The notes under the pieces are model-generated. The model made no database searches. It had not been told where the DNA came from and saw only the letters and a list, made by a program, of their open reading frames with translations. The translations under genes were made by a program, and so were the position numbers. Shown here one piece after another: positions 48,561 through 59,817 of a DNA stretch of 64,000 nucleotides. The DNA is from Chelydra serpentina (lineage: Eukaryota > Chordata > Testudines > Chelydridae). Position 1 is the stretch's first letter. The number at the start of each line of letters is the position of its first letter. The stretch spans positions 23,899,501 through 23,963,500 of the forward strand of contig JBAIAC010000026.1 in the NCBI GenBank assembly GCA_037349315.1, in the 5' to 3' direction.

Positions 48561-49246
48561 TACTAAATGGTGGAGGCAGAAGTTGGGACTGCTTGGTAAG
48601 GGTGTATTTGTGAAACAAAGATGTGTGGATTATTTTGGGGTGAGTATGGAGCTGTGATTATGACATGAGATCTATGTTTTGCACCCTCCAATATGTGTGA
48701 GCAAAGGGAAGAGACATGCAGCTTCAGAATCCTGTATGTATCATTTCTATGCAGAATTGTGTATGTTATATAGTCAGCAAGGCCCATAGGCTTTATTACG
48801 AAGAGTATTGTCAGTAGTGATCTGGGATATGAACAGAGTCTAAGCATTTATTATCTGCATATACTCCAGGTAAAGTGAGTGTAGTTGGTGTCAGATGTAG
48901 CTGTACTGAATAGTGGAGGCAGTGGTTAGGGGGTAGAGATGTGTTTGTGAGATCTGCAGATTACTTTGATGTGTGTGACAGAGCTATGATTGTGATATGA
49001 GATCTATGTTTTCCACCTTCTTGTGTGTGAGGAAAGGGAGGAGTTGCTTATGTACCTGCAGGATCCAGTATGCATCCCTTCTATGCAGAATTGTGTAGGT
49101 GATGTCAATAGCAGGGCATAGGGCTTTTGTTATAAAGGATCTGTCAGCAGTAAAGTGGAATATGAGAGGATTGTAATGCTTTAATGAAGATTAAGTGAAA
49201 GTGCAGATTGAGACAGTATCCTATGAGTAAGTGTAAACGAGTTGTA
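48561..49246. repeat. Diverged tandem duplication, period about 343 bp, two copies
   Basis: 48561 (TACTAAATGGTGGAGGCAG) and 48904 (TACTGAATAGTGGAGGCAG) start units that run in parallel through GAGATCTATGTTTT and TTCTATGCAGAATTGTGTA to the end. Weaker echoes continue to about 49560 (TGTAAAAG..TGAA). No coding signal. Confidence 0.8.
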
Positions 49247-50089
49247 AAAGTCTCTGAAGTGAATCTTAACTTGTGTATGTGCGGTATTTATTTCTGGGGC
49301 GTTGGCTAGTGTGCAAGTGTACACCAGGGCCTGGAATCTCCTGAATCTTATTATGCCAAGGGCCAGTGTGAGTATGTAAATACTGAGGCATTGCTTGAAG
49401 AGGAGAGAGGGAAGGTGGGAAGGGCAACCCTTCACCCCCCCCCCCCACTTTGTTCTTTAATAATGTTAGGTGGAATCCTGTGGGTGAGAGTGAGTGGGCT
49501 GTAAAAGGAGTGAAAAGCTTGTATATTTCAGCAGCTGTGGAGCTGGCTGAGTAAAGGTATAAATGTTAATAGATCATATTGGGACACTGCTGAAAGAGAG
49601 CAGAGTTAGGTTTGCATGGGCAACCTTAACTGTGCATTTCCTTGTTTTCAGGTGTTTGAGTTTTGTTCAGCTCAACATTCTTGGAAGTTATGAAATACTA
49701 CCAAGCACAAGGGGAAACCCGTACACCTAGCAGGACTGAAACTAACACCCTTCATAGCCCAGAATAGGACTATCATAGAGACTCAGTTAAGAGGAGCTGA
49801 CTGACTGCCTTCCCAGACCAAGCTAATTCTGACCAAAGGGGGTGCTATTGCATTAGCACAGCAGCACACAGTTACTCATAGTAATAGTACTCATAAGTAC
49901 TTACCAAAGCAATCTTAACTCTTCCCCCACAAATCAGAAGAGTATTACTAGGGCTGAGCTGTGCAGTAACAATGCTCAGAAATACTGATCTCTCATTTTA
50001 TAGTCCAAAGGAGCTAAATAACCTCCCTGAAGTACCATCACTTTGTTAAATGATAAGTACTTGCCTTAATACAGGTTTTGGGGTTATTA

Positions 50090-50170
50090 GCTGGAAGGAT
50101 CTCAAAGCACTTTACAAACTCATCAGAAACTTAATATCAATCTTAGTACCTCTGTGTGGAAATACGGTAA
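50090..50170. repeat. Possible MIR/L2-like fragment
   Basis: GATCTCAAAGCACTTTACAA is the familiar conserved patch; little else is readable. Confidence 0.35.
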
Positions 50171-50758
50171 TTTATAACATCAAACTCTACAGAATATGAT
50201 GGGGGCAGAAAAGGATACTGTAGTCAACTTAATATAATAGAGAAATGTAAGTATGCAAAACGCAATCGCCCAACTTGAAATCTAAACGTAACATGCGAAT
50301 CACCACCCTTACTCTTGAATAATGTATAACAACATTTAATGACTACAAGAGGGCAGGACACCTGTTCATTTTATTTGAAAAATTAATCTTAACAGCACAG
50401 TGGCCCCAAACACCATGTTGGGGATTTAGATCAATACAGGCTCAGAAGGAAGAGAGTCACCTATTGAATCAGCAGCATGTATGATTTCCTCAGAGATTTC
50501 CAAAGCGGCCTTCACAGAACCCATAATGTGGGACTCCTGAAATGTAGACATATAGAGAAATTTCCTGGACCCCTGGAACTATCCCATTCTTTGGCTAAGA
50601 TGAGGTACATTTCCCCCCTCTGTAATTTGTTCTCAGTACAAAAAAAGGATTACGTGAACAAATTTGCAAAGAAGCCCAGCTTTATAACTCTGTGTGATAG
50701 AGAAAAAACAGTAGATCATAAAGAAAAATGATAATCACAAGCATGAAAAAAAATGTAC

Positions 50759-50931
50759 CTGGGTTGCTGTTAAACGAAAAACTGGACCACTTGTGGGCAC
50801 TGAAAGCCTGGGTGAGATGCTGACGGGACCTTGCCCCTGTGCTTGTATTTGAGCTTGCACTTGAGCCTGGGCTAAAACCTGCTGAGGTACCATTACAAGC
50901 TGTCCAGCTTCTGTGCGCACCAAGACCATAC
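50759..50931 (-). CDS. TAF4: TAF4 coding exon 2
   Basis: 173 bp encoding residues 430-487. It opens in phase 1 after ..ATTAG and reads GMVLVRTEAGQLVMVPQQVL, matching the TAF4 segment that follows PPG. A Gln/Ala repeat of the form AQAQVQAQIQAQ follows, fitting the glutamine-rich activator-contact region of the family. The donor is CAG|GTACAT, phase 0. This segment is TAF4-like rather than TAF4B-like, judged from remembered human sequences. Confidence 0.9.
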
Positions 50932-53900
50932 CTAATGAAAATGATCAAAATAATAGTAAGTACTGTGAATAGAACTGACACGCAGTAGCTTAACATTTTC
51001 CCTTCTTCATTCATCATTCCTGACATGTTTATTATAGTATAGAATCAGATATTTCATAAGAGAAAGTACTATCAGCAGAAATTTTTTTAAAAATACAGCT
51101 TGTAACAACTTTGGTTACATTTGAACAGTACAAATGTAACAATTGGTTACCTGGGTGTATAAGAAGGTGACAAAATTTAGAGGTGTAAATAGAGATAGTA
51201 ACAGAGCATCGGGCGGAGGGAGAGTGGAAGAGTTGCATTTCATTCCGAAATCCTGATCCAGCAATGAGATCTACTGGCAGAGACACTTGTGCCAATACAG
51301 AGTCTGACTGATGCCTCATTTGTCCTAGCCCTGCTCTTTGGCCAGCTCCAGTCCTTGGAATCTAAACCAGACTCCAACTCCTGAACTAAATTGTAAGTAG
51401 GCATCTTCTGTGCCTCCCCCATCACCTCACTTGCCTTTAAACGTGTGTGTAAGTGTTTGCAAGTGCAGAGCCTAACCTATATCCTAGGCCAAAATCTAAT
51501 GCACCGGCTGCATTTTCCGTTTATCTGTTAATTTTTGACTTAATACTGTTAACCATAACTGTTCCTATATTGCAATAACATTGTTATTGCAATAAACAAA
51601 ACAGGATAATAAAAACTAAAAATTAACTTATTTTGCAAACAAAATAATTTTAATTTTGAAAATAACCCTTTTTGCTATGTTTATAAACAAATAAAATTTA
51701 ATGTTCTAGTTCAATTAACAACTTATTAATAATATAATATGCAATTGCAAGCAGTTTGAAACATTTTATTTTCATGAGTTAAAAATTAAACTATATAACT
51801 CATAAGAACAAATCAGAGCCACAACTGCTTTGTGCATACTCAATGTATATAAGTAAAATTAAAAGCATATTTAGGGATTACACTTTTTTAAGGAATGGGA
51901 CATGGGTGCATTACATGATTTAATAGCTGTGTATTTATCTGATTCCACTTATAAACTCCGAGCTCAAGTATAATCCTTGTAAGTACTGTAGTTTCTCTTT
52001 ATGTGAATTAACCTTATGGGGAAGACACCTAGAAAACACTTGCTAATCTTCCCTACATAAGATGGAAATTAACTGAGAAGCAGATCTGAAATAGATGGGC
52101 TGTGACTGGTCCCTACATCTTATACCACCAAGTAGGGAAGTTCAAAGAGGAAGATACAGACTAAACTACAAAAGCAGGTGAAGAACCAGAACTAAGTGTT
52201 TTCTTCTGGTATTTACTACTAAAAGATAACAAAATCATCCATTTAAAGGGACACAGTCAACTTAATCAGACTTCCACTTACTTATTTTGCCTAGTATTGT
52301 TAGAACACGACGTATACTTACTATAATGAAAAGAGCAAACTGAAAAGATTCTTTTTAATTATTTTGCATATTTGACAAAACTATTTCTACAATTAATTTT
52401 ACTATATTTGATTTTCCTTATTTGTTGTGAGGTCTTTCCCACAGCACCATTGTATAAAATGCACAACTAATTTGAACACACCATTACTGTATTTAACTGA
52501 ACAGTTGTGGTAACTGTACATGCAAATGACCAGTTAAGACATGTAATTAGACATTTGTTCATTCAGCCACCACAACAGTATCCATGCAATTTTTTCTGAA
52601 AGTTTACACCTAACAGCCAGATCATACAATGTATTTCCCAAAATCACAATCTATTTGTTCCATAGGAATTTTTGTTTTGCTGTTGTAAGACTTACTTTTC
52701 AATAGGATATATTTGAATGGGACAATCAAAATAATTGTGATGCATGATTAAGTTTGTTATTCAAGTTGTAGAAATATTTACTGCTATGAGGGTATAAATG
52801 TTCTTATATGACAATTTGTTTTTAAAATGAATGTGATTAATTCAGGTTCAGGACATTGTTATATTTAGTTTTACTGATTTATGCTTATAAAACATATGGA
52901 CATCTGAAGCATCTAACATTATGGTTTATTATTCAGCTCTACTACCAGCTAGGTAAACAGGAAGCTGACTTGAAGAGCTTGTGATATAATTTAAGAAGAC
53001 CTACTCAAAAAAAGAGTATTTTTTAAAGTTTCAGCTTTAAACACAAGTTTCCTCTATGAAAACTGCACTATTTTAAAATCAGTAATGAGCTTGTCCATTA
53101 CTTTTGCAGTTGAACTATAGATATTTTCATTTTCTCTCCAGCTTATTCCCTGAGAACACTTGTCTGTTTGACTTTTATATTCAAATTTAAGTAACTTTAA
53201 TTGATTTACTAGAAAGTAGTTTTATAGTGCAAAAACAAACACATATAAGTTCGCATGCTACTAAAGTCTTTCAACAATATTTTCTAAAATCTATAAAATG
53301 TTTGTTTTCAAGAGTATCATCTTCCTCTTCTGTTTAACAACCAAACAGTAGAACAAAGCAATGATAGCATTCAGCTTCTGAAACTGATGGTAAGTTACGA
53401 CATACAGGTCAGGGTATAGGAAACAATAGCAAAGTGTGCTAATATACCATCTACATCAGCGGTGTCCAATAGAAATTCGATGCTAGCCACACTTGTGGTT
53501 TTGAATTTGTCTTATTCGTCACATTATAAAAAAGGATTAAAAAACAAACTACAAATGACATTTCAAATATCAAAAATAAGTAGATATTACAAAAAAATAT
53601 TAATGGGTACTACTAACACAAAATTACTATATCCTAGCCACCTTAACAAGCTCTATATCAAAGCACGCAACATGTCTTCCAGTACTGCTGTCTTCAGTAC
53701 ACCAATGCATTGCTCATGCATTAGCCACAATTCAATAGCCTATTCGCCACATGTGGCTAGTGGCGAACGTATTAGACACCGCTGATCTACATAATTACAC
53801 TTTCACTTTCTAAAAACAACTTGATATCTGTTCCAAGTTAAATGAGATCTTCATAAAGTCATAAGAATTTGCCTGATCTATGCAGTAGCATTCTACCAAA

Positions 53901-54988
53901 AAAATGGCAGGAGTTTCATTACCTGTGGTCAACTTCACAACTATTTAAAACACTGCACTAAAGACAAATCTTTATTCACACACAGCAAGCATACCAGTCT
54001 ATAAACTTCATTTACTTAACTGATGTCAAACACTTTAAGGAATTCTGAGGCAAGAAAAACAATTTCAGATCATACAATGTATTAATGGATATTCTTTATT
54101 TGCATAAGAAAAACAATTAAACTTCATTTGAATAAATCACCAAATTTCAGAGGCAAGAACTTGTGCACTATTTGCACCACGAGCACTCACGCATGACAAA
54201 ACCGTATCGACACCCTTCAAAATTTGAGGCGTACAGTAAAATAGCCTTTTAAATCAGGAATTGTTGGCATGAGGATATATAGCTAATGTTTTATGGTCAA
54301 CCTTATTGAACTAGTATTTTTAGAAAACAAAGCCAGATACTACTAACAGTTTATTTTTGAGTATGAACAAGACTGAATAACTAAGAAATCATCATTATGG
54401 GCAGAGGGAGTAGGGTGAAATTGTTACTTTGGAATTAGAGGTGAATCCTACTGATGTGGGGAGAGGCCCAGATACTATAGTGAATAGCACAATATACGTA
54501 TTGAGATTGAAAACATTACATTAGATTATTCAATTAGCCACATCAGAACAGACACTGCTTGAATGGGGAGAACTTTTCCCAAAGTCAGCAGTAGTAAAGA
54601 AAAATTAACAAAATTCAGACCTACAACTAGATTATACCTATCTATAAATCAGCAACTTCTAAAATAAAGTGTTTTGTTTTATTTTACTGCAGTTTTTAAA
54701 TAACTTACTACGATTAACATTTTCCTTTAACAAAGCAAATAATTCTCCCCAACAACCATTGCAATATTTTTTTTAAAATTAGCCACAAATTTTAAATTGA
54801 TTAAATAATATTTTTAGTAATGACAATGTGTTTATTAGAACAAAATTCATTTTAAAAACATGTGATTACTGGTGTACCACGCATTTATTTGATAGTTCTG
54901 TACTTGATTTGTAGCACAGCCACAACTTTGAAAAATCAGTGAGGAAAACGGGTTAGCAGAGATTAACAAGCCTGTAATTTCCACTTAC
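50932..54988 (-). other. TAF4 intron 1
   Basis: 4 kb, AT-rich. Contains the hAT MITE at 53457-53784. No other repeat family or exon recognised in 50940-53440 or 53800-54980. Confidence 0.7.
53457..53784. mobile_element. hAT-type MITE with perfect 8-bp target duplication
   Basis: Ends CAGCGGTGTCCAATA and TATTAGACACCGCTG are inverted repeats, with inner CTAGCCACA / ATGTGGCTAG also inverted. ATCTACAT is exactly duplicated at 53449-53456 and 53785-53792. A 107-codon plus frame inside is fortuitous. Confidence 0.93.
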
Positions 54989-56276
54989 CAGGTGGTATAG
55001 TAAAACCTGGAGGCAACTGGATTGTAGTCTGCTGAGGCGGTCTAACAATCAATTGTGGTGCAACTATTCTCTGAGCAGTGCCCACTGCAGGCCTGGCTGA
55101 CAGCGACTGGGGGACTGCAGAGACGACAGGTACGGCAGTAGCTGATTTGGCTACACCAACAGCAGAGCCAGGTGGCCCTATAATATTTACTGTGGGTTTA
55201 GATATAGCATTGAGGGTGACTGTGCTGGACACTACAGGGGCACAGTTGGCTACTGAACTTTGGGCTGGATGGGTGACAAGATTCATTGTAGGAACAGAAC
55301 TGGTAGAGTTACTGAGTGCATTTACTGCAGGATTGTGTGTGAGGAGTTTAGTCTGTGCTGTGGAGGATTCTGGTTTGCTGTGGCTGACAGCCGGATTCTG
55401 ATGGTTGACAACTTGTGTTATTGCTGCTGGGGCACAACCAGCCTTTAGACTCTGAGTGACAACCACAGGAGCGCTGGAGAAAGTGGCATTCCCACTGTGT
55501 GCCGCGGGAGGAATAGTATGCGGTGCAGGTCTCTGGAGAAGAGAGAGAGCAGGAGGAGGAGCAGCAGCAGCTGTACTACCCAGCATTACCGCCTTTGCAA
55601 GTTCCCGACTTGCTGCGGCTGCTGGAGTGACAGCACCGGCAGCCTCAGGCGATCCCCCAGCAGCGGCGGGCTCGGAGTTAAGCAGCAACACACTGTTCAC
55701 CGCACTAGCGGCTGCTGCAGGCGGACTACACCCAGGTCTGGGACTCTCCACTTCCCGGGCACCACTGCCAGCAGCGGGGGCAGCGGCATTGGCATCCACG
55801 TGGTTGCTGACAGGCTGGGCTGGGGCAGCCGCTTGCAGTGGGGCAGGGGCAGCAGGTGCACTCGGGGTGCTGCTGCGAGGAGCTGCTCCATGTGATTGCT
55901 GCATGCTACTACTGTTTACACTCGCTCCCCTCCCGGCCGCCGCCGCTGGGGGGGACACGGCTGGGGGTGCCCCCTGGGCTGGGCTTGGGCTGTCCGCGGC
56001 ACTTGGACACCTGGCTGCTTCCCTTGCCCCGGGGGAATGAGGCGGAGCAGGCTGCCCTTGCTGCTGGACTGGGCTGCCGCCCTCCACCAGGCTCCCCTGG
56101 TGCTCTTGCTGCTGGTGGGACGGGGGGCTGCTGTTAGGGGGGGGGCCCTCGGCGGAGCCCCGCCCGCCGGCCAGCTGCGATTCCAGGGAGCCCACCAGGT
56201 CGCTGACCGCCTTCTCGTCCACCTCTTCGGAGAAGAGCAGCATCTCTTCCAGGGGGTCCGAGGCGCCCGCCGCCAT
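54989..56276 (-). CDS. TAF4: TAF4-family TFIID subunit, coding exon 1 (N-terminal half)
   Basis: First coding exon of a TBP-associated factor 4 family gene. TAF4 proteins are nuclear TFIID subunits that pair with TAF12 through a histone fold and contact activators through glutamine-rich N-terminal regions. The exon encodes residues 1-429 plus the first base of codon 430. Residues about 18-36 (VDEKAVSDLVGSLESQLAG) match the conserved TAF4 N-terminus, and the last residues (QQTTIQLPPGFTIPPG) match the TAF4 exon 1/2 boundary. Between them lie Ala/Pro/Ser/Gln-rich low-complexity stretches without clear domains. The open frame runs past the exon into intron; the real end is set by CCACCTG|GTAAGTGG, phase 1. 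Start chosen: no other in-frame ATG was seen upstream in the GC-rich leader. The first 17 residues differ from the human TAF4 start as I remember it, so a TAF4-like paralogue is possible. Family call sure; exact orthology less so. Confidence 0.9.
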
Positions 56277-56279
56277 CTT
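56269..56279 (-). promoter_or_regulatory. YY1-type motif overlapping the TAF4 start codon
   Basis: On the minus strand the sequence is AAGATGGCGGC, the classic YY1 core AAGATGGCGGC, with its ATG being the start codon. YY1 sites at this position are common in CpG-island genes and influence start-site choice and transcription. Binding is inference. Confidence 0.6.
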
Positions 56280-56302
56280 GCGCCGAGCTGGGAGCCGGCC
56301 GC

Positions 56303-56344
56303 TCAGCTCACAGGCGCGCCCGGCTTCCGCCGCGCGCGAGGCAT
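56303..56344 (-). other. Short upstream ORF in the TAF4 leader (13 codons)
   Basis: In the GC-rich leader an out-of-frame ATG opens MPRARRKPGAPVS and stops at TGA, 26 nt before the main start codon. It is in a weak context (AGAATGC). It matters only if transcription starts upstream of 56344, which cannot be told from sequence alone. Confidence 0.4.
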
Positions 56345-56499
56345 TCTGGAAGGGGTCGGCCTCCTCCTCCCGCTTAGAGGGGCCGGGCCTGGCTGAGGGA
56401 GGGAGGGCAGAGGAGTGCGAGTCGCTTTGTGCTGCCGCCTCGGCTCTCTGGGTGGGTCACTGGGGGGTTTTATCTGCAGCCTGGGCAGGTTCGGTCATT

Positions 56500-59060
56500 G
56501 TGGTTGCACGCTCCAGCTGCAGAGTCCTGTGGCACTCCATGGTGTCACCCCAACCGCCAAAGTCAGCAGTGCGCCTCACCAGCTAGGCCACCACCTCATT
56601 CGTGGCCCTGCAGAAAGCACCTGGTCTACTGTACACTCCAGAGTTAGGTCCATGTAAACCAGGGTATGTCACCCTCAATGACACCAGTGTCTACATTACA
56701 GCCGTGCTGCAGCCAATGTATGTAGGTGCCCTCTTGCACTGACATAACTCCACCTCCATGAGAGGCCTGGGGCTCATGTCAGTGTACTTAGGGAGAGACA
56801 CTGCTTTACCGTACTTACATTGGCTGTTATTCTTGTCCATTTCACAGCTCTACTGGAGCTCTGAAAGGGACAAGAAAGGCTGGTAGATTCCCTACTATGA
56901 ACCCCAAACTCTGCTCACAGCTGGGGCTGTCACCCTGAGGCAGGTGGGGGGCTCCAGCCATAAACCCAGCTATTGTCCGGGCTCTCAACTCCCCACTTCT
57001 CACTGTGCTCCAGATTCGTGACTCCCCACTGGAAGCCCAGCTGCCCCCTGGGGGTTCCCAAGGTGGGTGGGGGGCAGCCAGGCTCCTGGCAGTGAGCTCC
57101 GTGTGGAGCTGAGAGCCCCAATGCTGGCTGGGCTGCCAGGAGCCCCCCCACCGGTGACATCCCCAGCTGTGAGCCAGGTTTAAAGTTCACCGCACTGTCC
57201 CTCTTACGTCGGTAGAAGCACTTCTGGTGAGGACGTGCACCACCAACAGAAGGAAGGTAGACAAGGTAGTTGAGGTAATATATTTTATTGGACCAATTTC
57301 TGATGGTGGAAGGTACAAGTTTTCAAGCTCCACGTCAATGAGAGAGACAAGGCAGGTGAGGTAGAATGTGGGACAGATCTGCAGAGGAGGATAGTTCAGG
57401 ATAGTTCCTAAGACAAAACCCTTTCCAGTAGCAATGAGAAGGCGTGTTGAAGTGAAAAGATGGAATTTTGACAAAGCCATCATGAGCTCTAGCACTTAAG
57501 TCTCTCTCTTCTTTGGCTCTGCTGTTCCATGACAGAGGCAGATTTTATGTCATGTTCTCAGTCAGAATCCTTTATGTGCTGAAAAACTAAGCACTAGCTG
57601 CATCAAGATGTCTTCCAACTCTCAAAAAAGTTATCCATTTACTATGAAATGATCTAAAAGGCAGAGAGCATTTTCTCTTTGTAGACTGAATGCTGAAAAC
57701 AAAAAAAATCTTCTTATTCACAACAAATAGTTCCATAAATTAATAGTTTTTCTTTCACTTATATTACGGTATTTCACATGGCAACTTAGCCTCCTGATGT
57801 GCAACGGGAAGATCCATCTAACAGTGGGGAAAGCCCAGGGAGCACTCTCGTTTTTTTTCCAGAGAAGTGTGAGAACACAAAAGGGAGGGTGCTACGTACG
57901 TGCCCTCTTACACTGACATAACTCCACCTCCATGAGAGGCATGGGGGGATAATGGCAAAGAAATTCACGAATATAATTAAATTGGGATAACTAAGAAAGG
58001 GAATCTTTGGGATGGCACATTCCCCTCTTTCTGTAATCTCATAGAGCAGGATTTGGGGGCTGGCTGGTCCCTCCTCATTGCCAACTTCTAGGAAAGAAAA
58101 GTTCTAAAAGAGAGAGAAAGAAATCACATTTGTGTTACCGCATCTCATCTGCCTTACCCTAATCCACTTGTCTTTTGGAATGTAAGAATTTTGAGGCAGG
58201 TACCCATTTTCTCTGTATGGATCCAAGCTCAATGGGGACCAGCTTGGTTGAGGCCTCTAGATGTTACTACAATAGATTTTAAATAATAAAATATAATTAT
58301 TATATATTTTAAATTAACTGCCAATGTTAACAATGTAATTGTTTATGGCTGTAACAGATGAAATTGGGAGCAGGGTGGGGGAATTAGGAGGTGCTTCAAG
58401 GAGAAAGGATAGAAAAAGAAGGTAAAAATTGCGGTCATCACAGAAATATATTTTAACTTTAACAAAATAAAGAGTGATAATCAAAAGTGTAGTTACTACT
58501 TAAGGGCCAGTATTCAACCTTTACGTTTATTTAAATCTCCCCCATTGTTAGAGGGAGTTCTGCTGTGGTTTGAGGATAGCATAGAGTGCTAAATATATAA
58601 CCCCTAATTAAAAATGGAATTCAGCCCTCTCCACAGAATAAGTTTGACATCCCTTTTTTAATTAGGCTGATTATGCAGTGATCTCCAACTGGCAAATTCA
58701 GTACTTTAGTACACACTCTACTACTGTTAGAAAAAAAATTCTTACCCAACCTCACCCTCAAATTAATAGAATACCTAGAAAACAAGTCATATTTTATTGT
58801 TTATAAACATAAGAAATTCCATTGTAGGGCTCACAGGATATATTCTGCCTCTCCACTGGTATAAACAGCATACTTCCAAAGAGAAAAAACAGCGATCCTG
58901 ATTCTAGGTTACAGAACAACCCTTTACACCACTCTGACCACATAAAGGGGCCTCAAATGGGAAAGACAGCGCTGAAACTTGCTGTGCTTGGGAGAGGGGG
59001 GGGTTCACCCCCCTGAGCGAGAAAGTTGCAGCGCTGTAAATTGCCAGTGTAGACAAGCCC
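56500..59060. other. TAF4 5' flank, repeat fragments only
   Basis: No gene recognised. 56727-56774 and 57898-57944 share a segment built on TGACATAACTCCACCTCCAT and GAGAGGC, probably parts of a Harbinger-type MITE. 57230-57480 has a TGAGGTAATATATTTTATTG-type interspersed repeat. 58950-59061 ends GTGTAGACAAGCCCTAAGG, the right end of another Harbinger-like MITE. Confidence 0.55.
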
Positions 59061-59061
59061 T

Positions 59062-59414
59062 AAGGCACCATCTGTTCTCTTACCCTTGTTTAACTAAAGG
59101 TGTGATTTTAAATTGATATCATTAAACTGGTACAAAAGGCTCTTGTGGACACTCTTATTTCAGTTTAAACCAGACTTGTTTCAGTATTAACTATCAATTA
59201 GGCCTGGTTTAACCACAGTTTTTATACTGATTTATTTTTATACTCAATTATTTCACTTAGCGGCATGATTTCATATCAATGTATTTAAATCAGTACAACA
59301 CAGTGTGTGCATACAGTTATACCATTATTAAGCTGCTTCTACTGGTATAACTTAATATGCAGAATAAGCTGTACTAGTAAAAGTATGTTTATATCAGTAT
59401 AACTGCATCCAAAC
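59062..59414. mobile_element. MITE, left part, split by the Harbinger insertion
   Basis: TTTAACTAAAGGTGTGATTT, TTAAACTGGTACAAAAGG and repeated sense/antisense TATAACT motifs. Its right part resumes at 63401: removing the Harbinger element and one TAA rejoins ..CATCCAAACTAAGGGTTTG.. into a continuous repeat. Confidence 0.65.
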
Positions 59415-59817
59415 TAAGGGCATGGCTACACTTGCGAGTTAGAGCGCATTGAAGCAGCCCTGTGCGCTCTAACTCACGACACATCCACACTGGCAAGGCA
59501 CGTAGAGCGCCCGGACTCCGCGGCTAGAGCACTCCTGGTACTCCACCTCGGCGAAAGGCATAACGCTTGGTGCGCCCTGGCTTGAGCGCCATGGCGCCAG
59601 TGGACACCCTGGTCTGTTAATGCACTCTGATCGGCCTCCAGAAGTGTCCCACAATGCCTGTTCTAGCCACTCTGGTCATCACTTTGAACTCTACTGCCCT
59701 GCCCTCAGGTGACCAACCATCAGACCCGCCCTTTAAATTCTCTGGGAATTTTGAAAATCCCCTTCCTGTTTGCTCAGCCAGGCGTGGAGTGCTCTCAGCA
59801 AAACTATCCAGGTGACC

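Larger units (their letters stand above)
36142..50758 (-). other. TAF4 intron 2
   Basis: 14.6 kb, the longest intron in the window. Recognised parts are listed separately: related repeats at 38381-38560 and 39400-39590, a split repeat (40570-41815), a hAT MITE (40962-41138), MIR fragments, the 44795-45065 repeat, tRNA SINE (45165-45300), GC-rich hAT (45740-46413), CR1 (48241-48400), hAT fragments (48400-48556), tandem duplication (48561-49246). 36150-37300, 41820-44400 and 49650-50700 show nothing I can name. Confidence 0.75.
55450..56500. promoter_or_regulatory. CpG island / probable TATA-less TAF4 promoter region
   Basis: GC- and CpG-dense stretch covering most of exon 1, the leader and about 200 bp upstream, in sharp contrast to the AT-rich surroundings. 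GC-rich segments (for example GGGGCCGGGCC near 56378) are present and no TATA or CCAAT box is obvious. Promoter role inferred from position; the exact start site is unknown. Confidence 0.6.

Noticed and set aside
55456..56040. 194-codon plus-strand frame opposite TAF4 exon 1
   Set aside because: GC-rich antisense shadow of a low-complexity coding exon; no motif.
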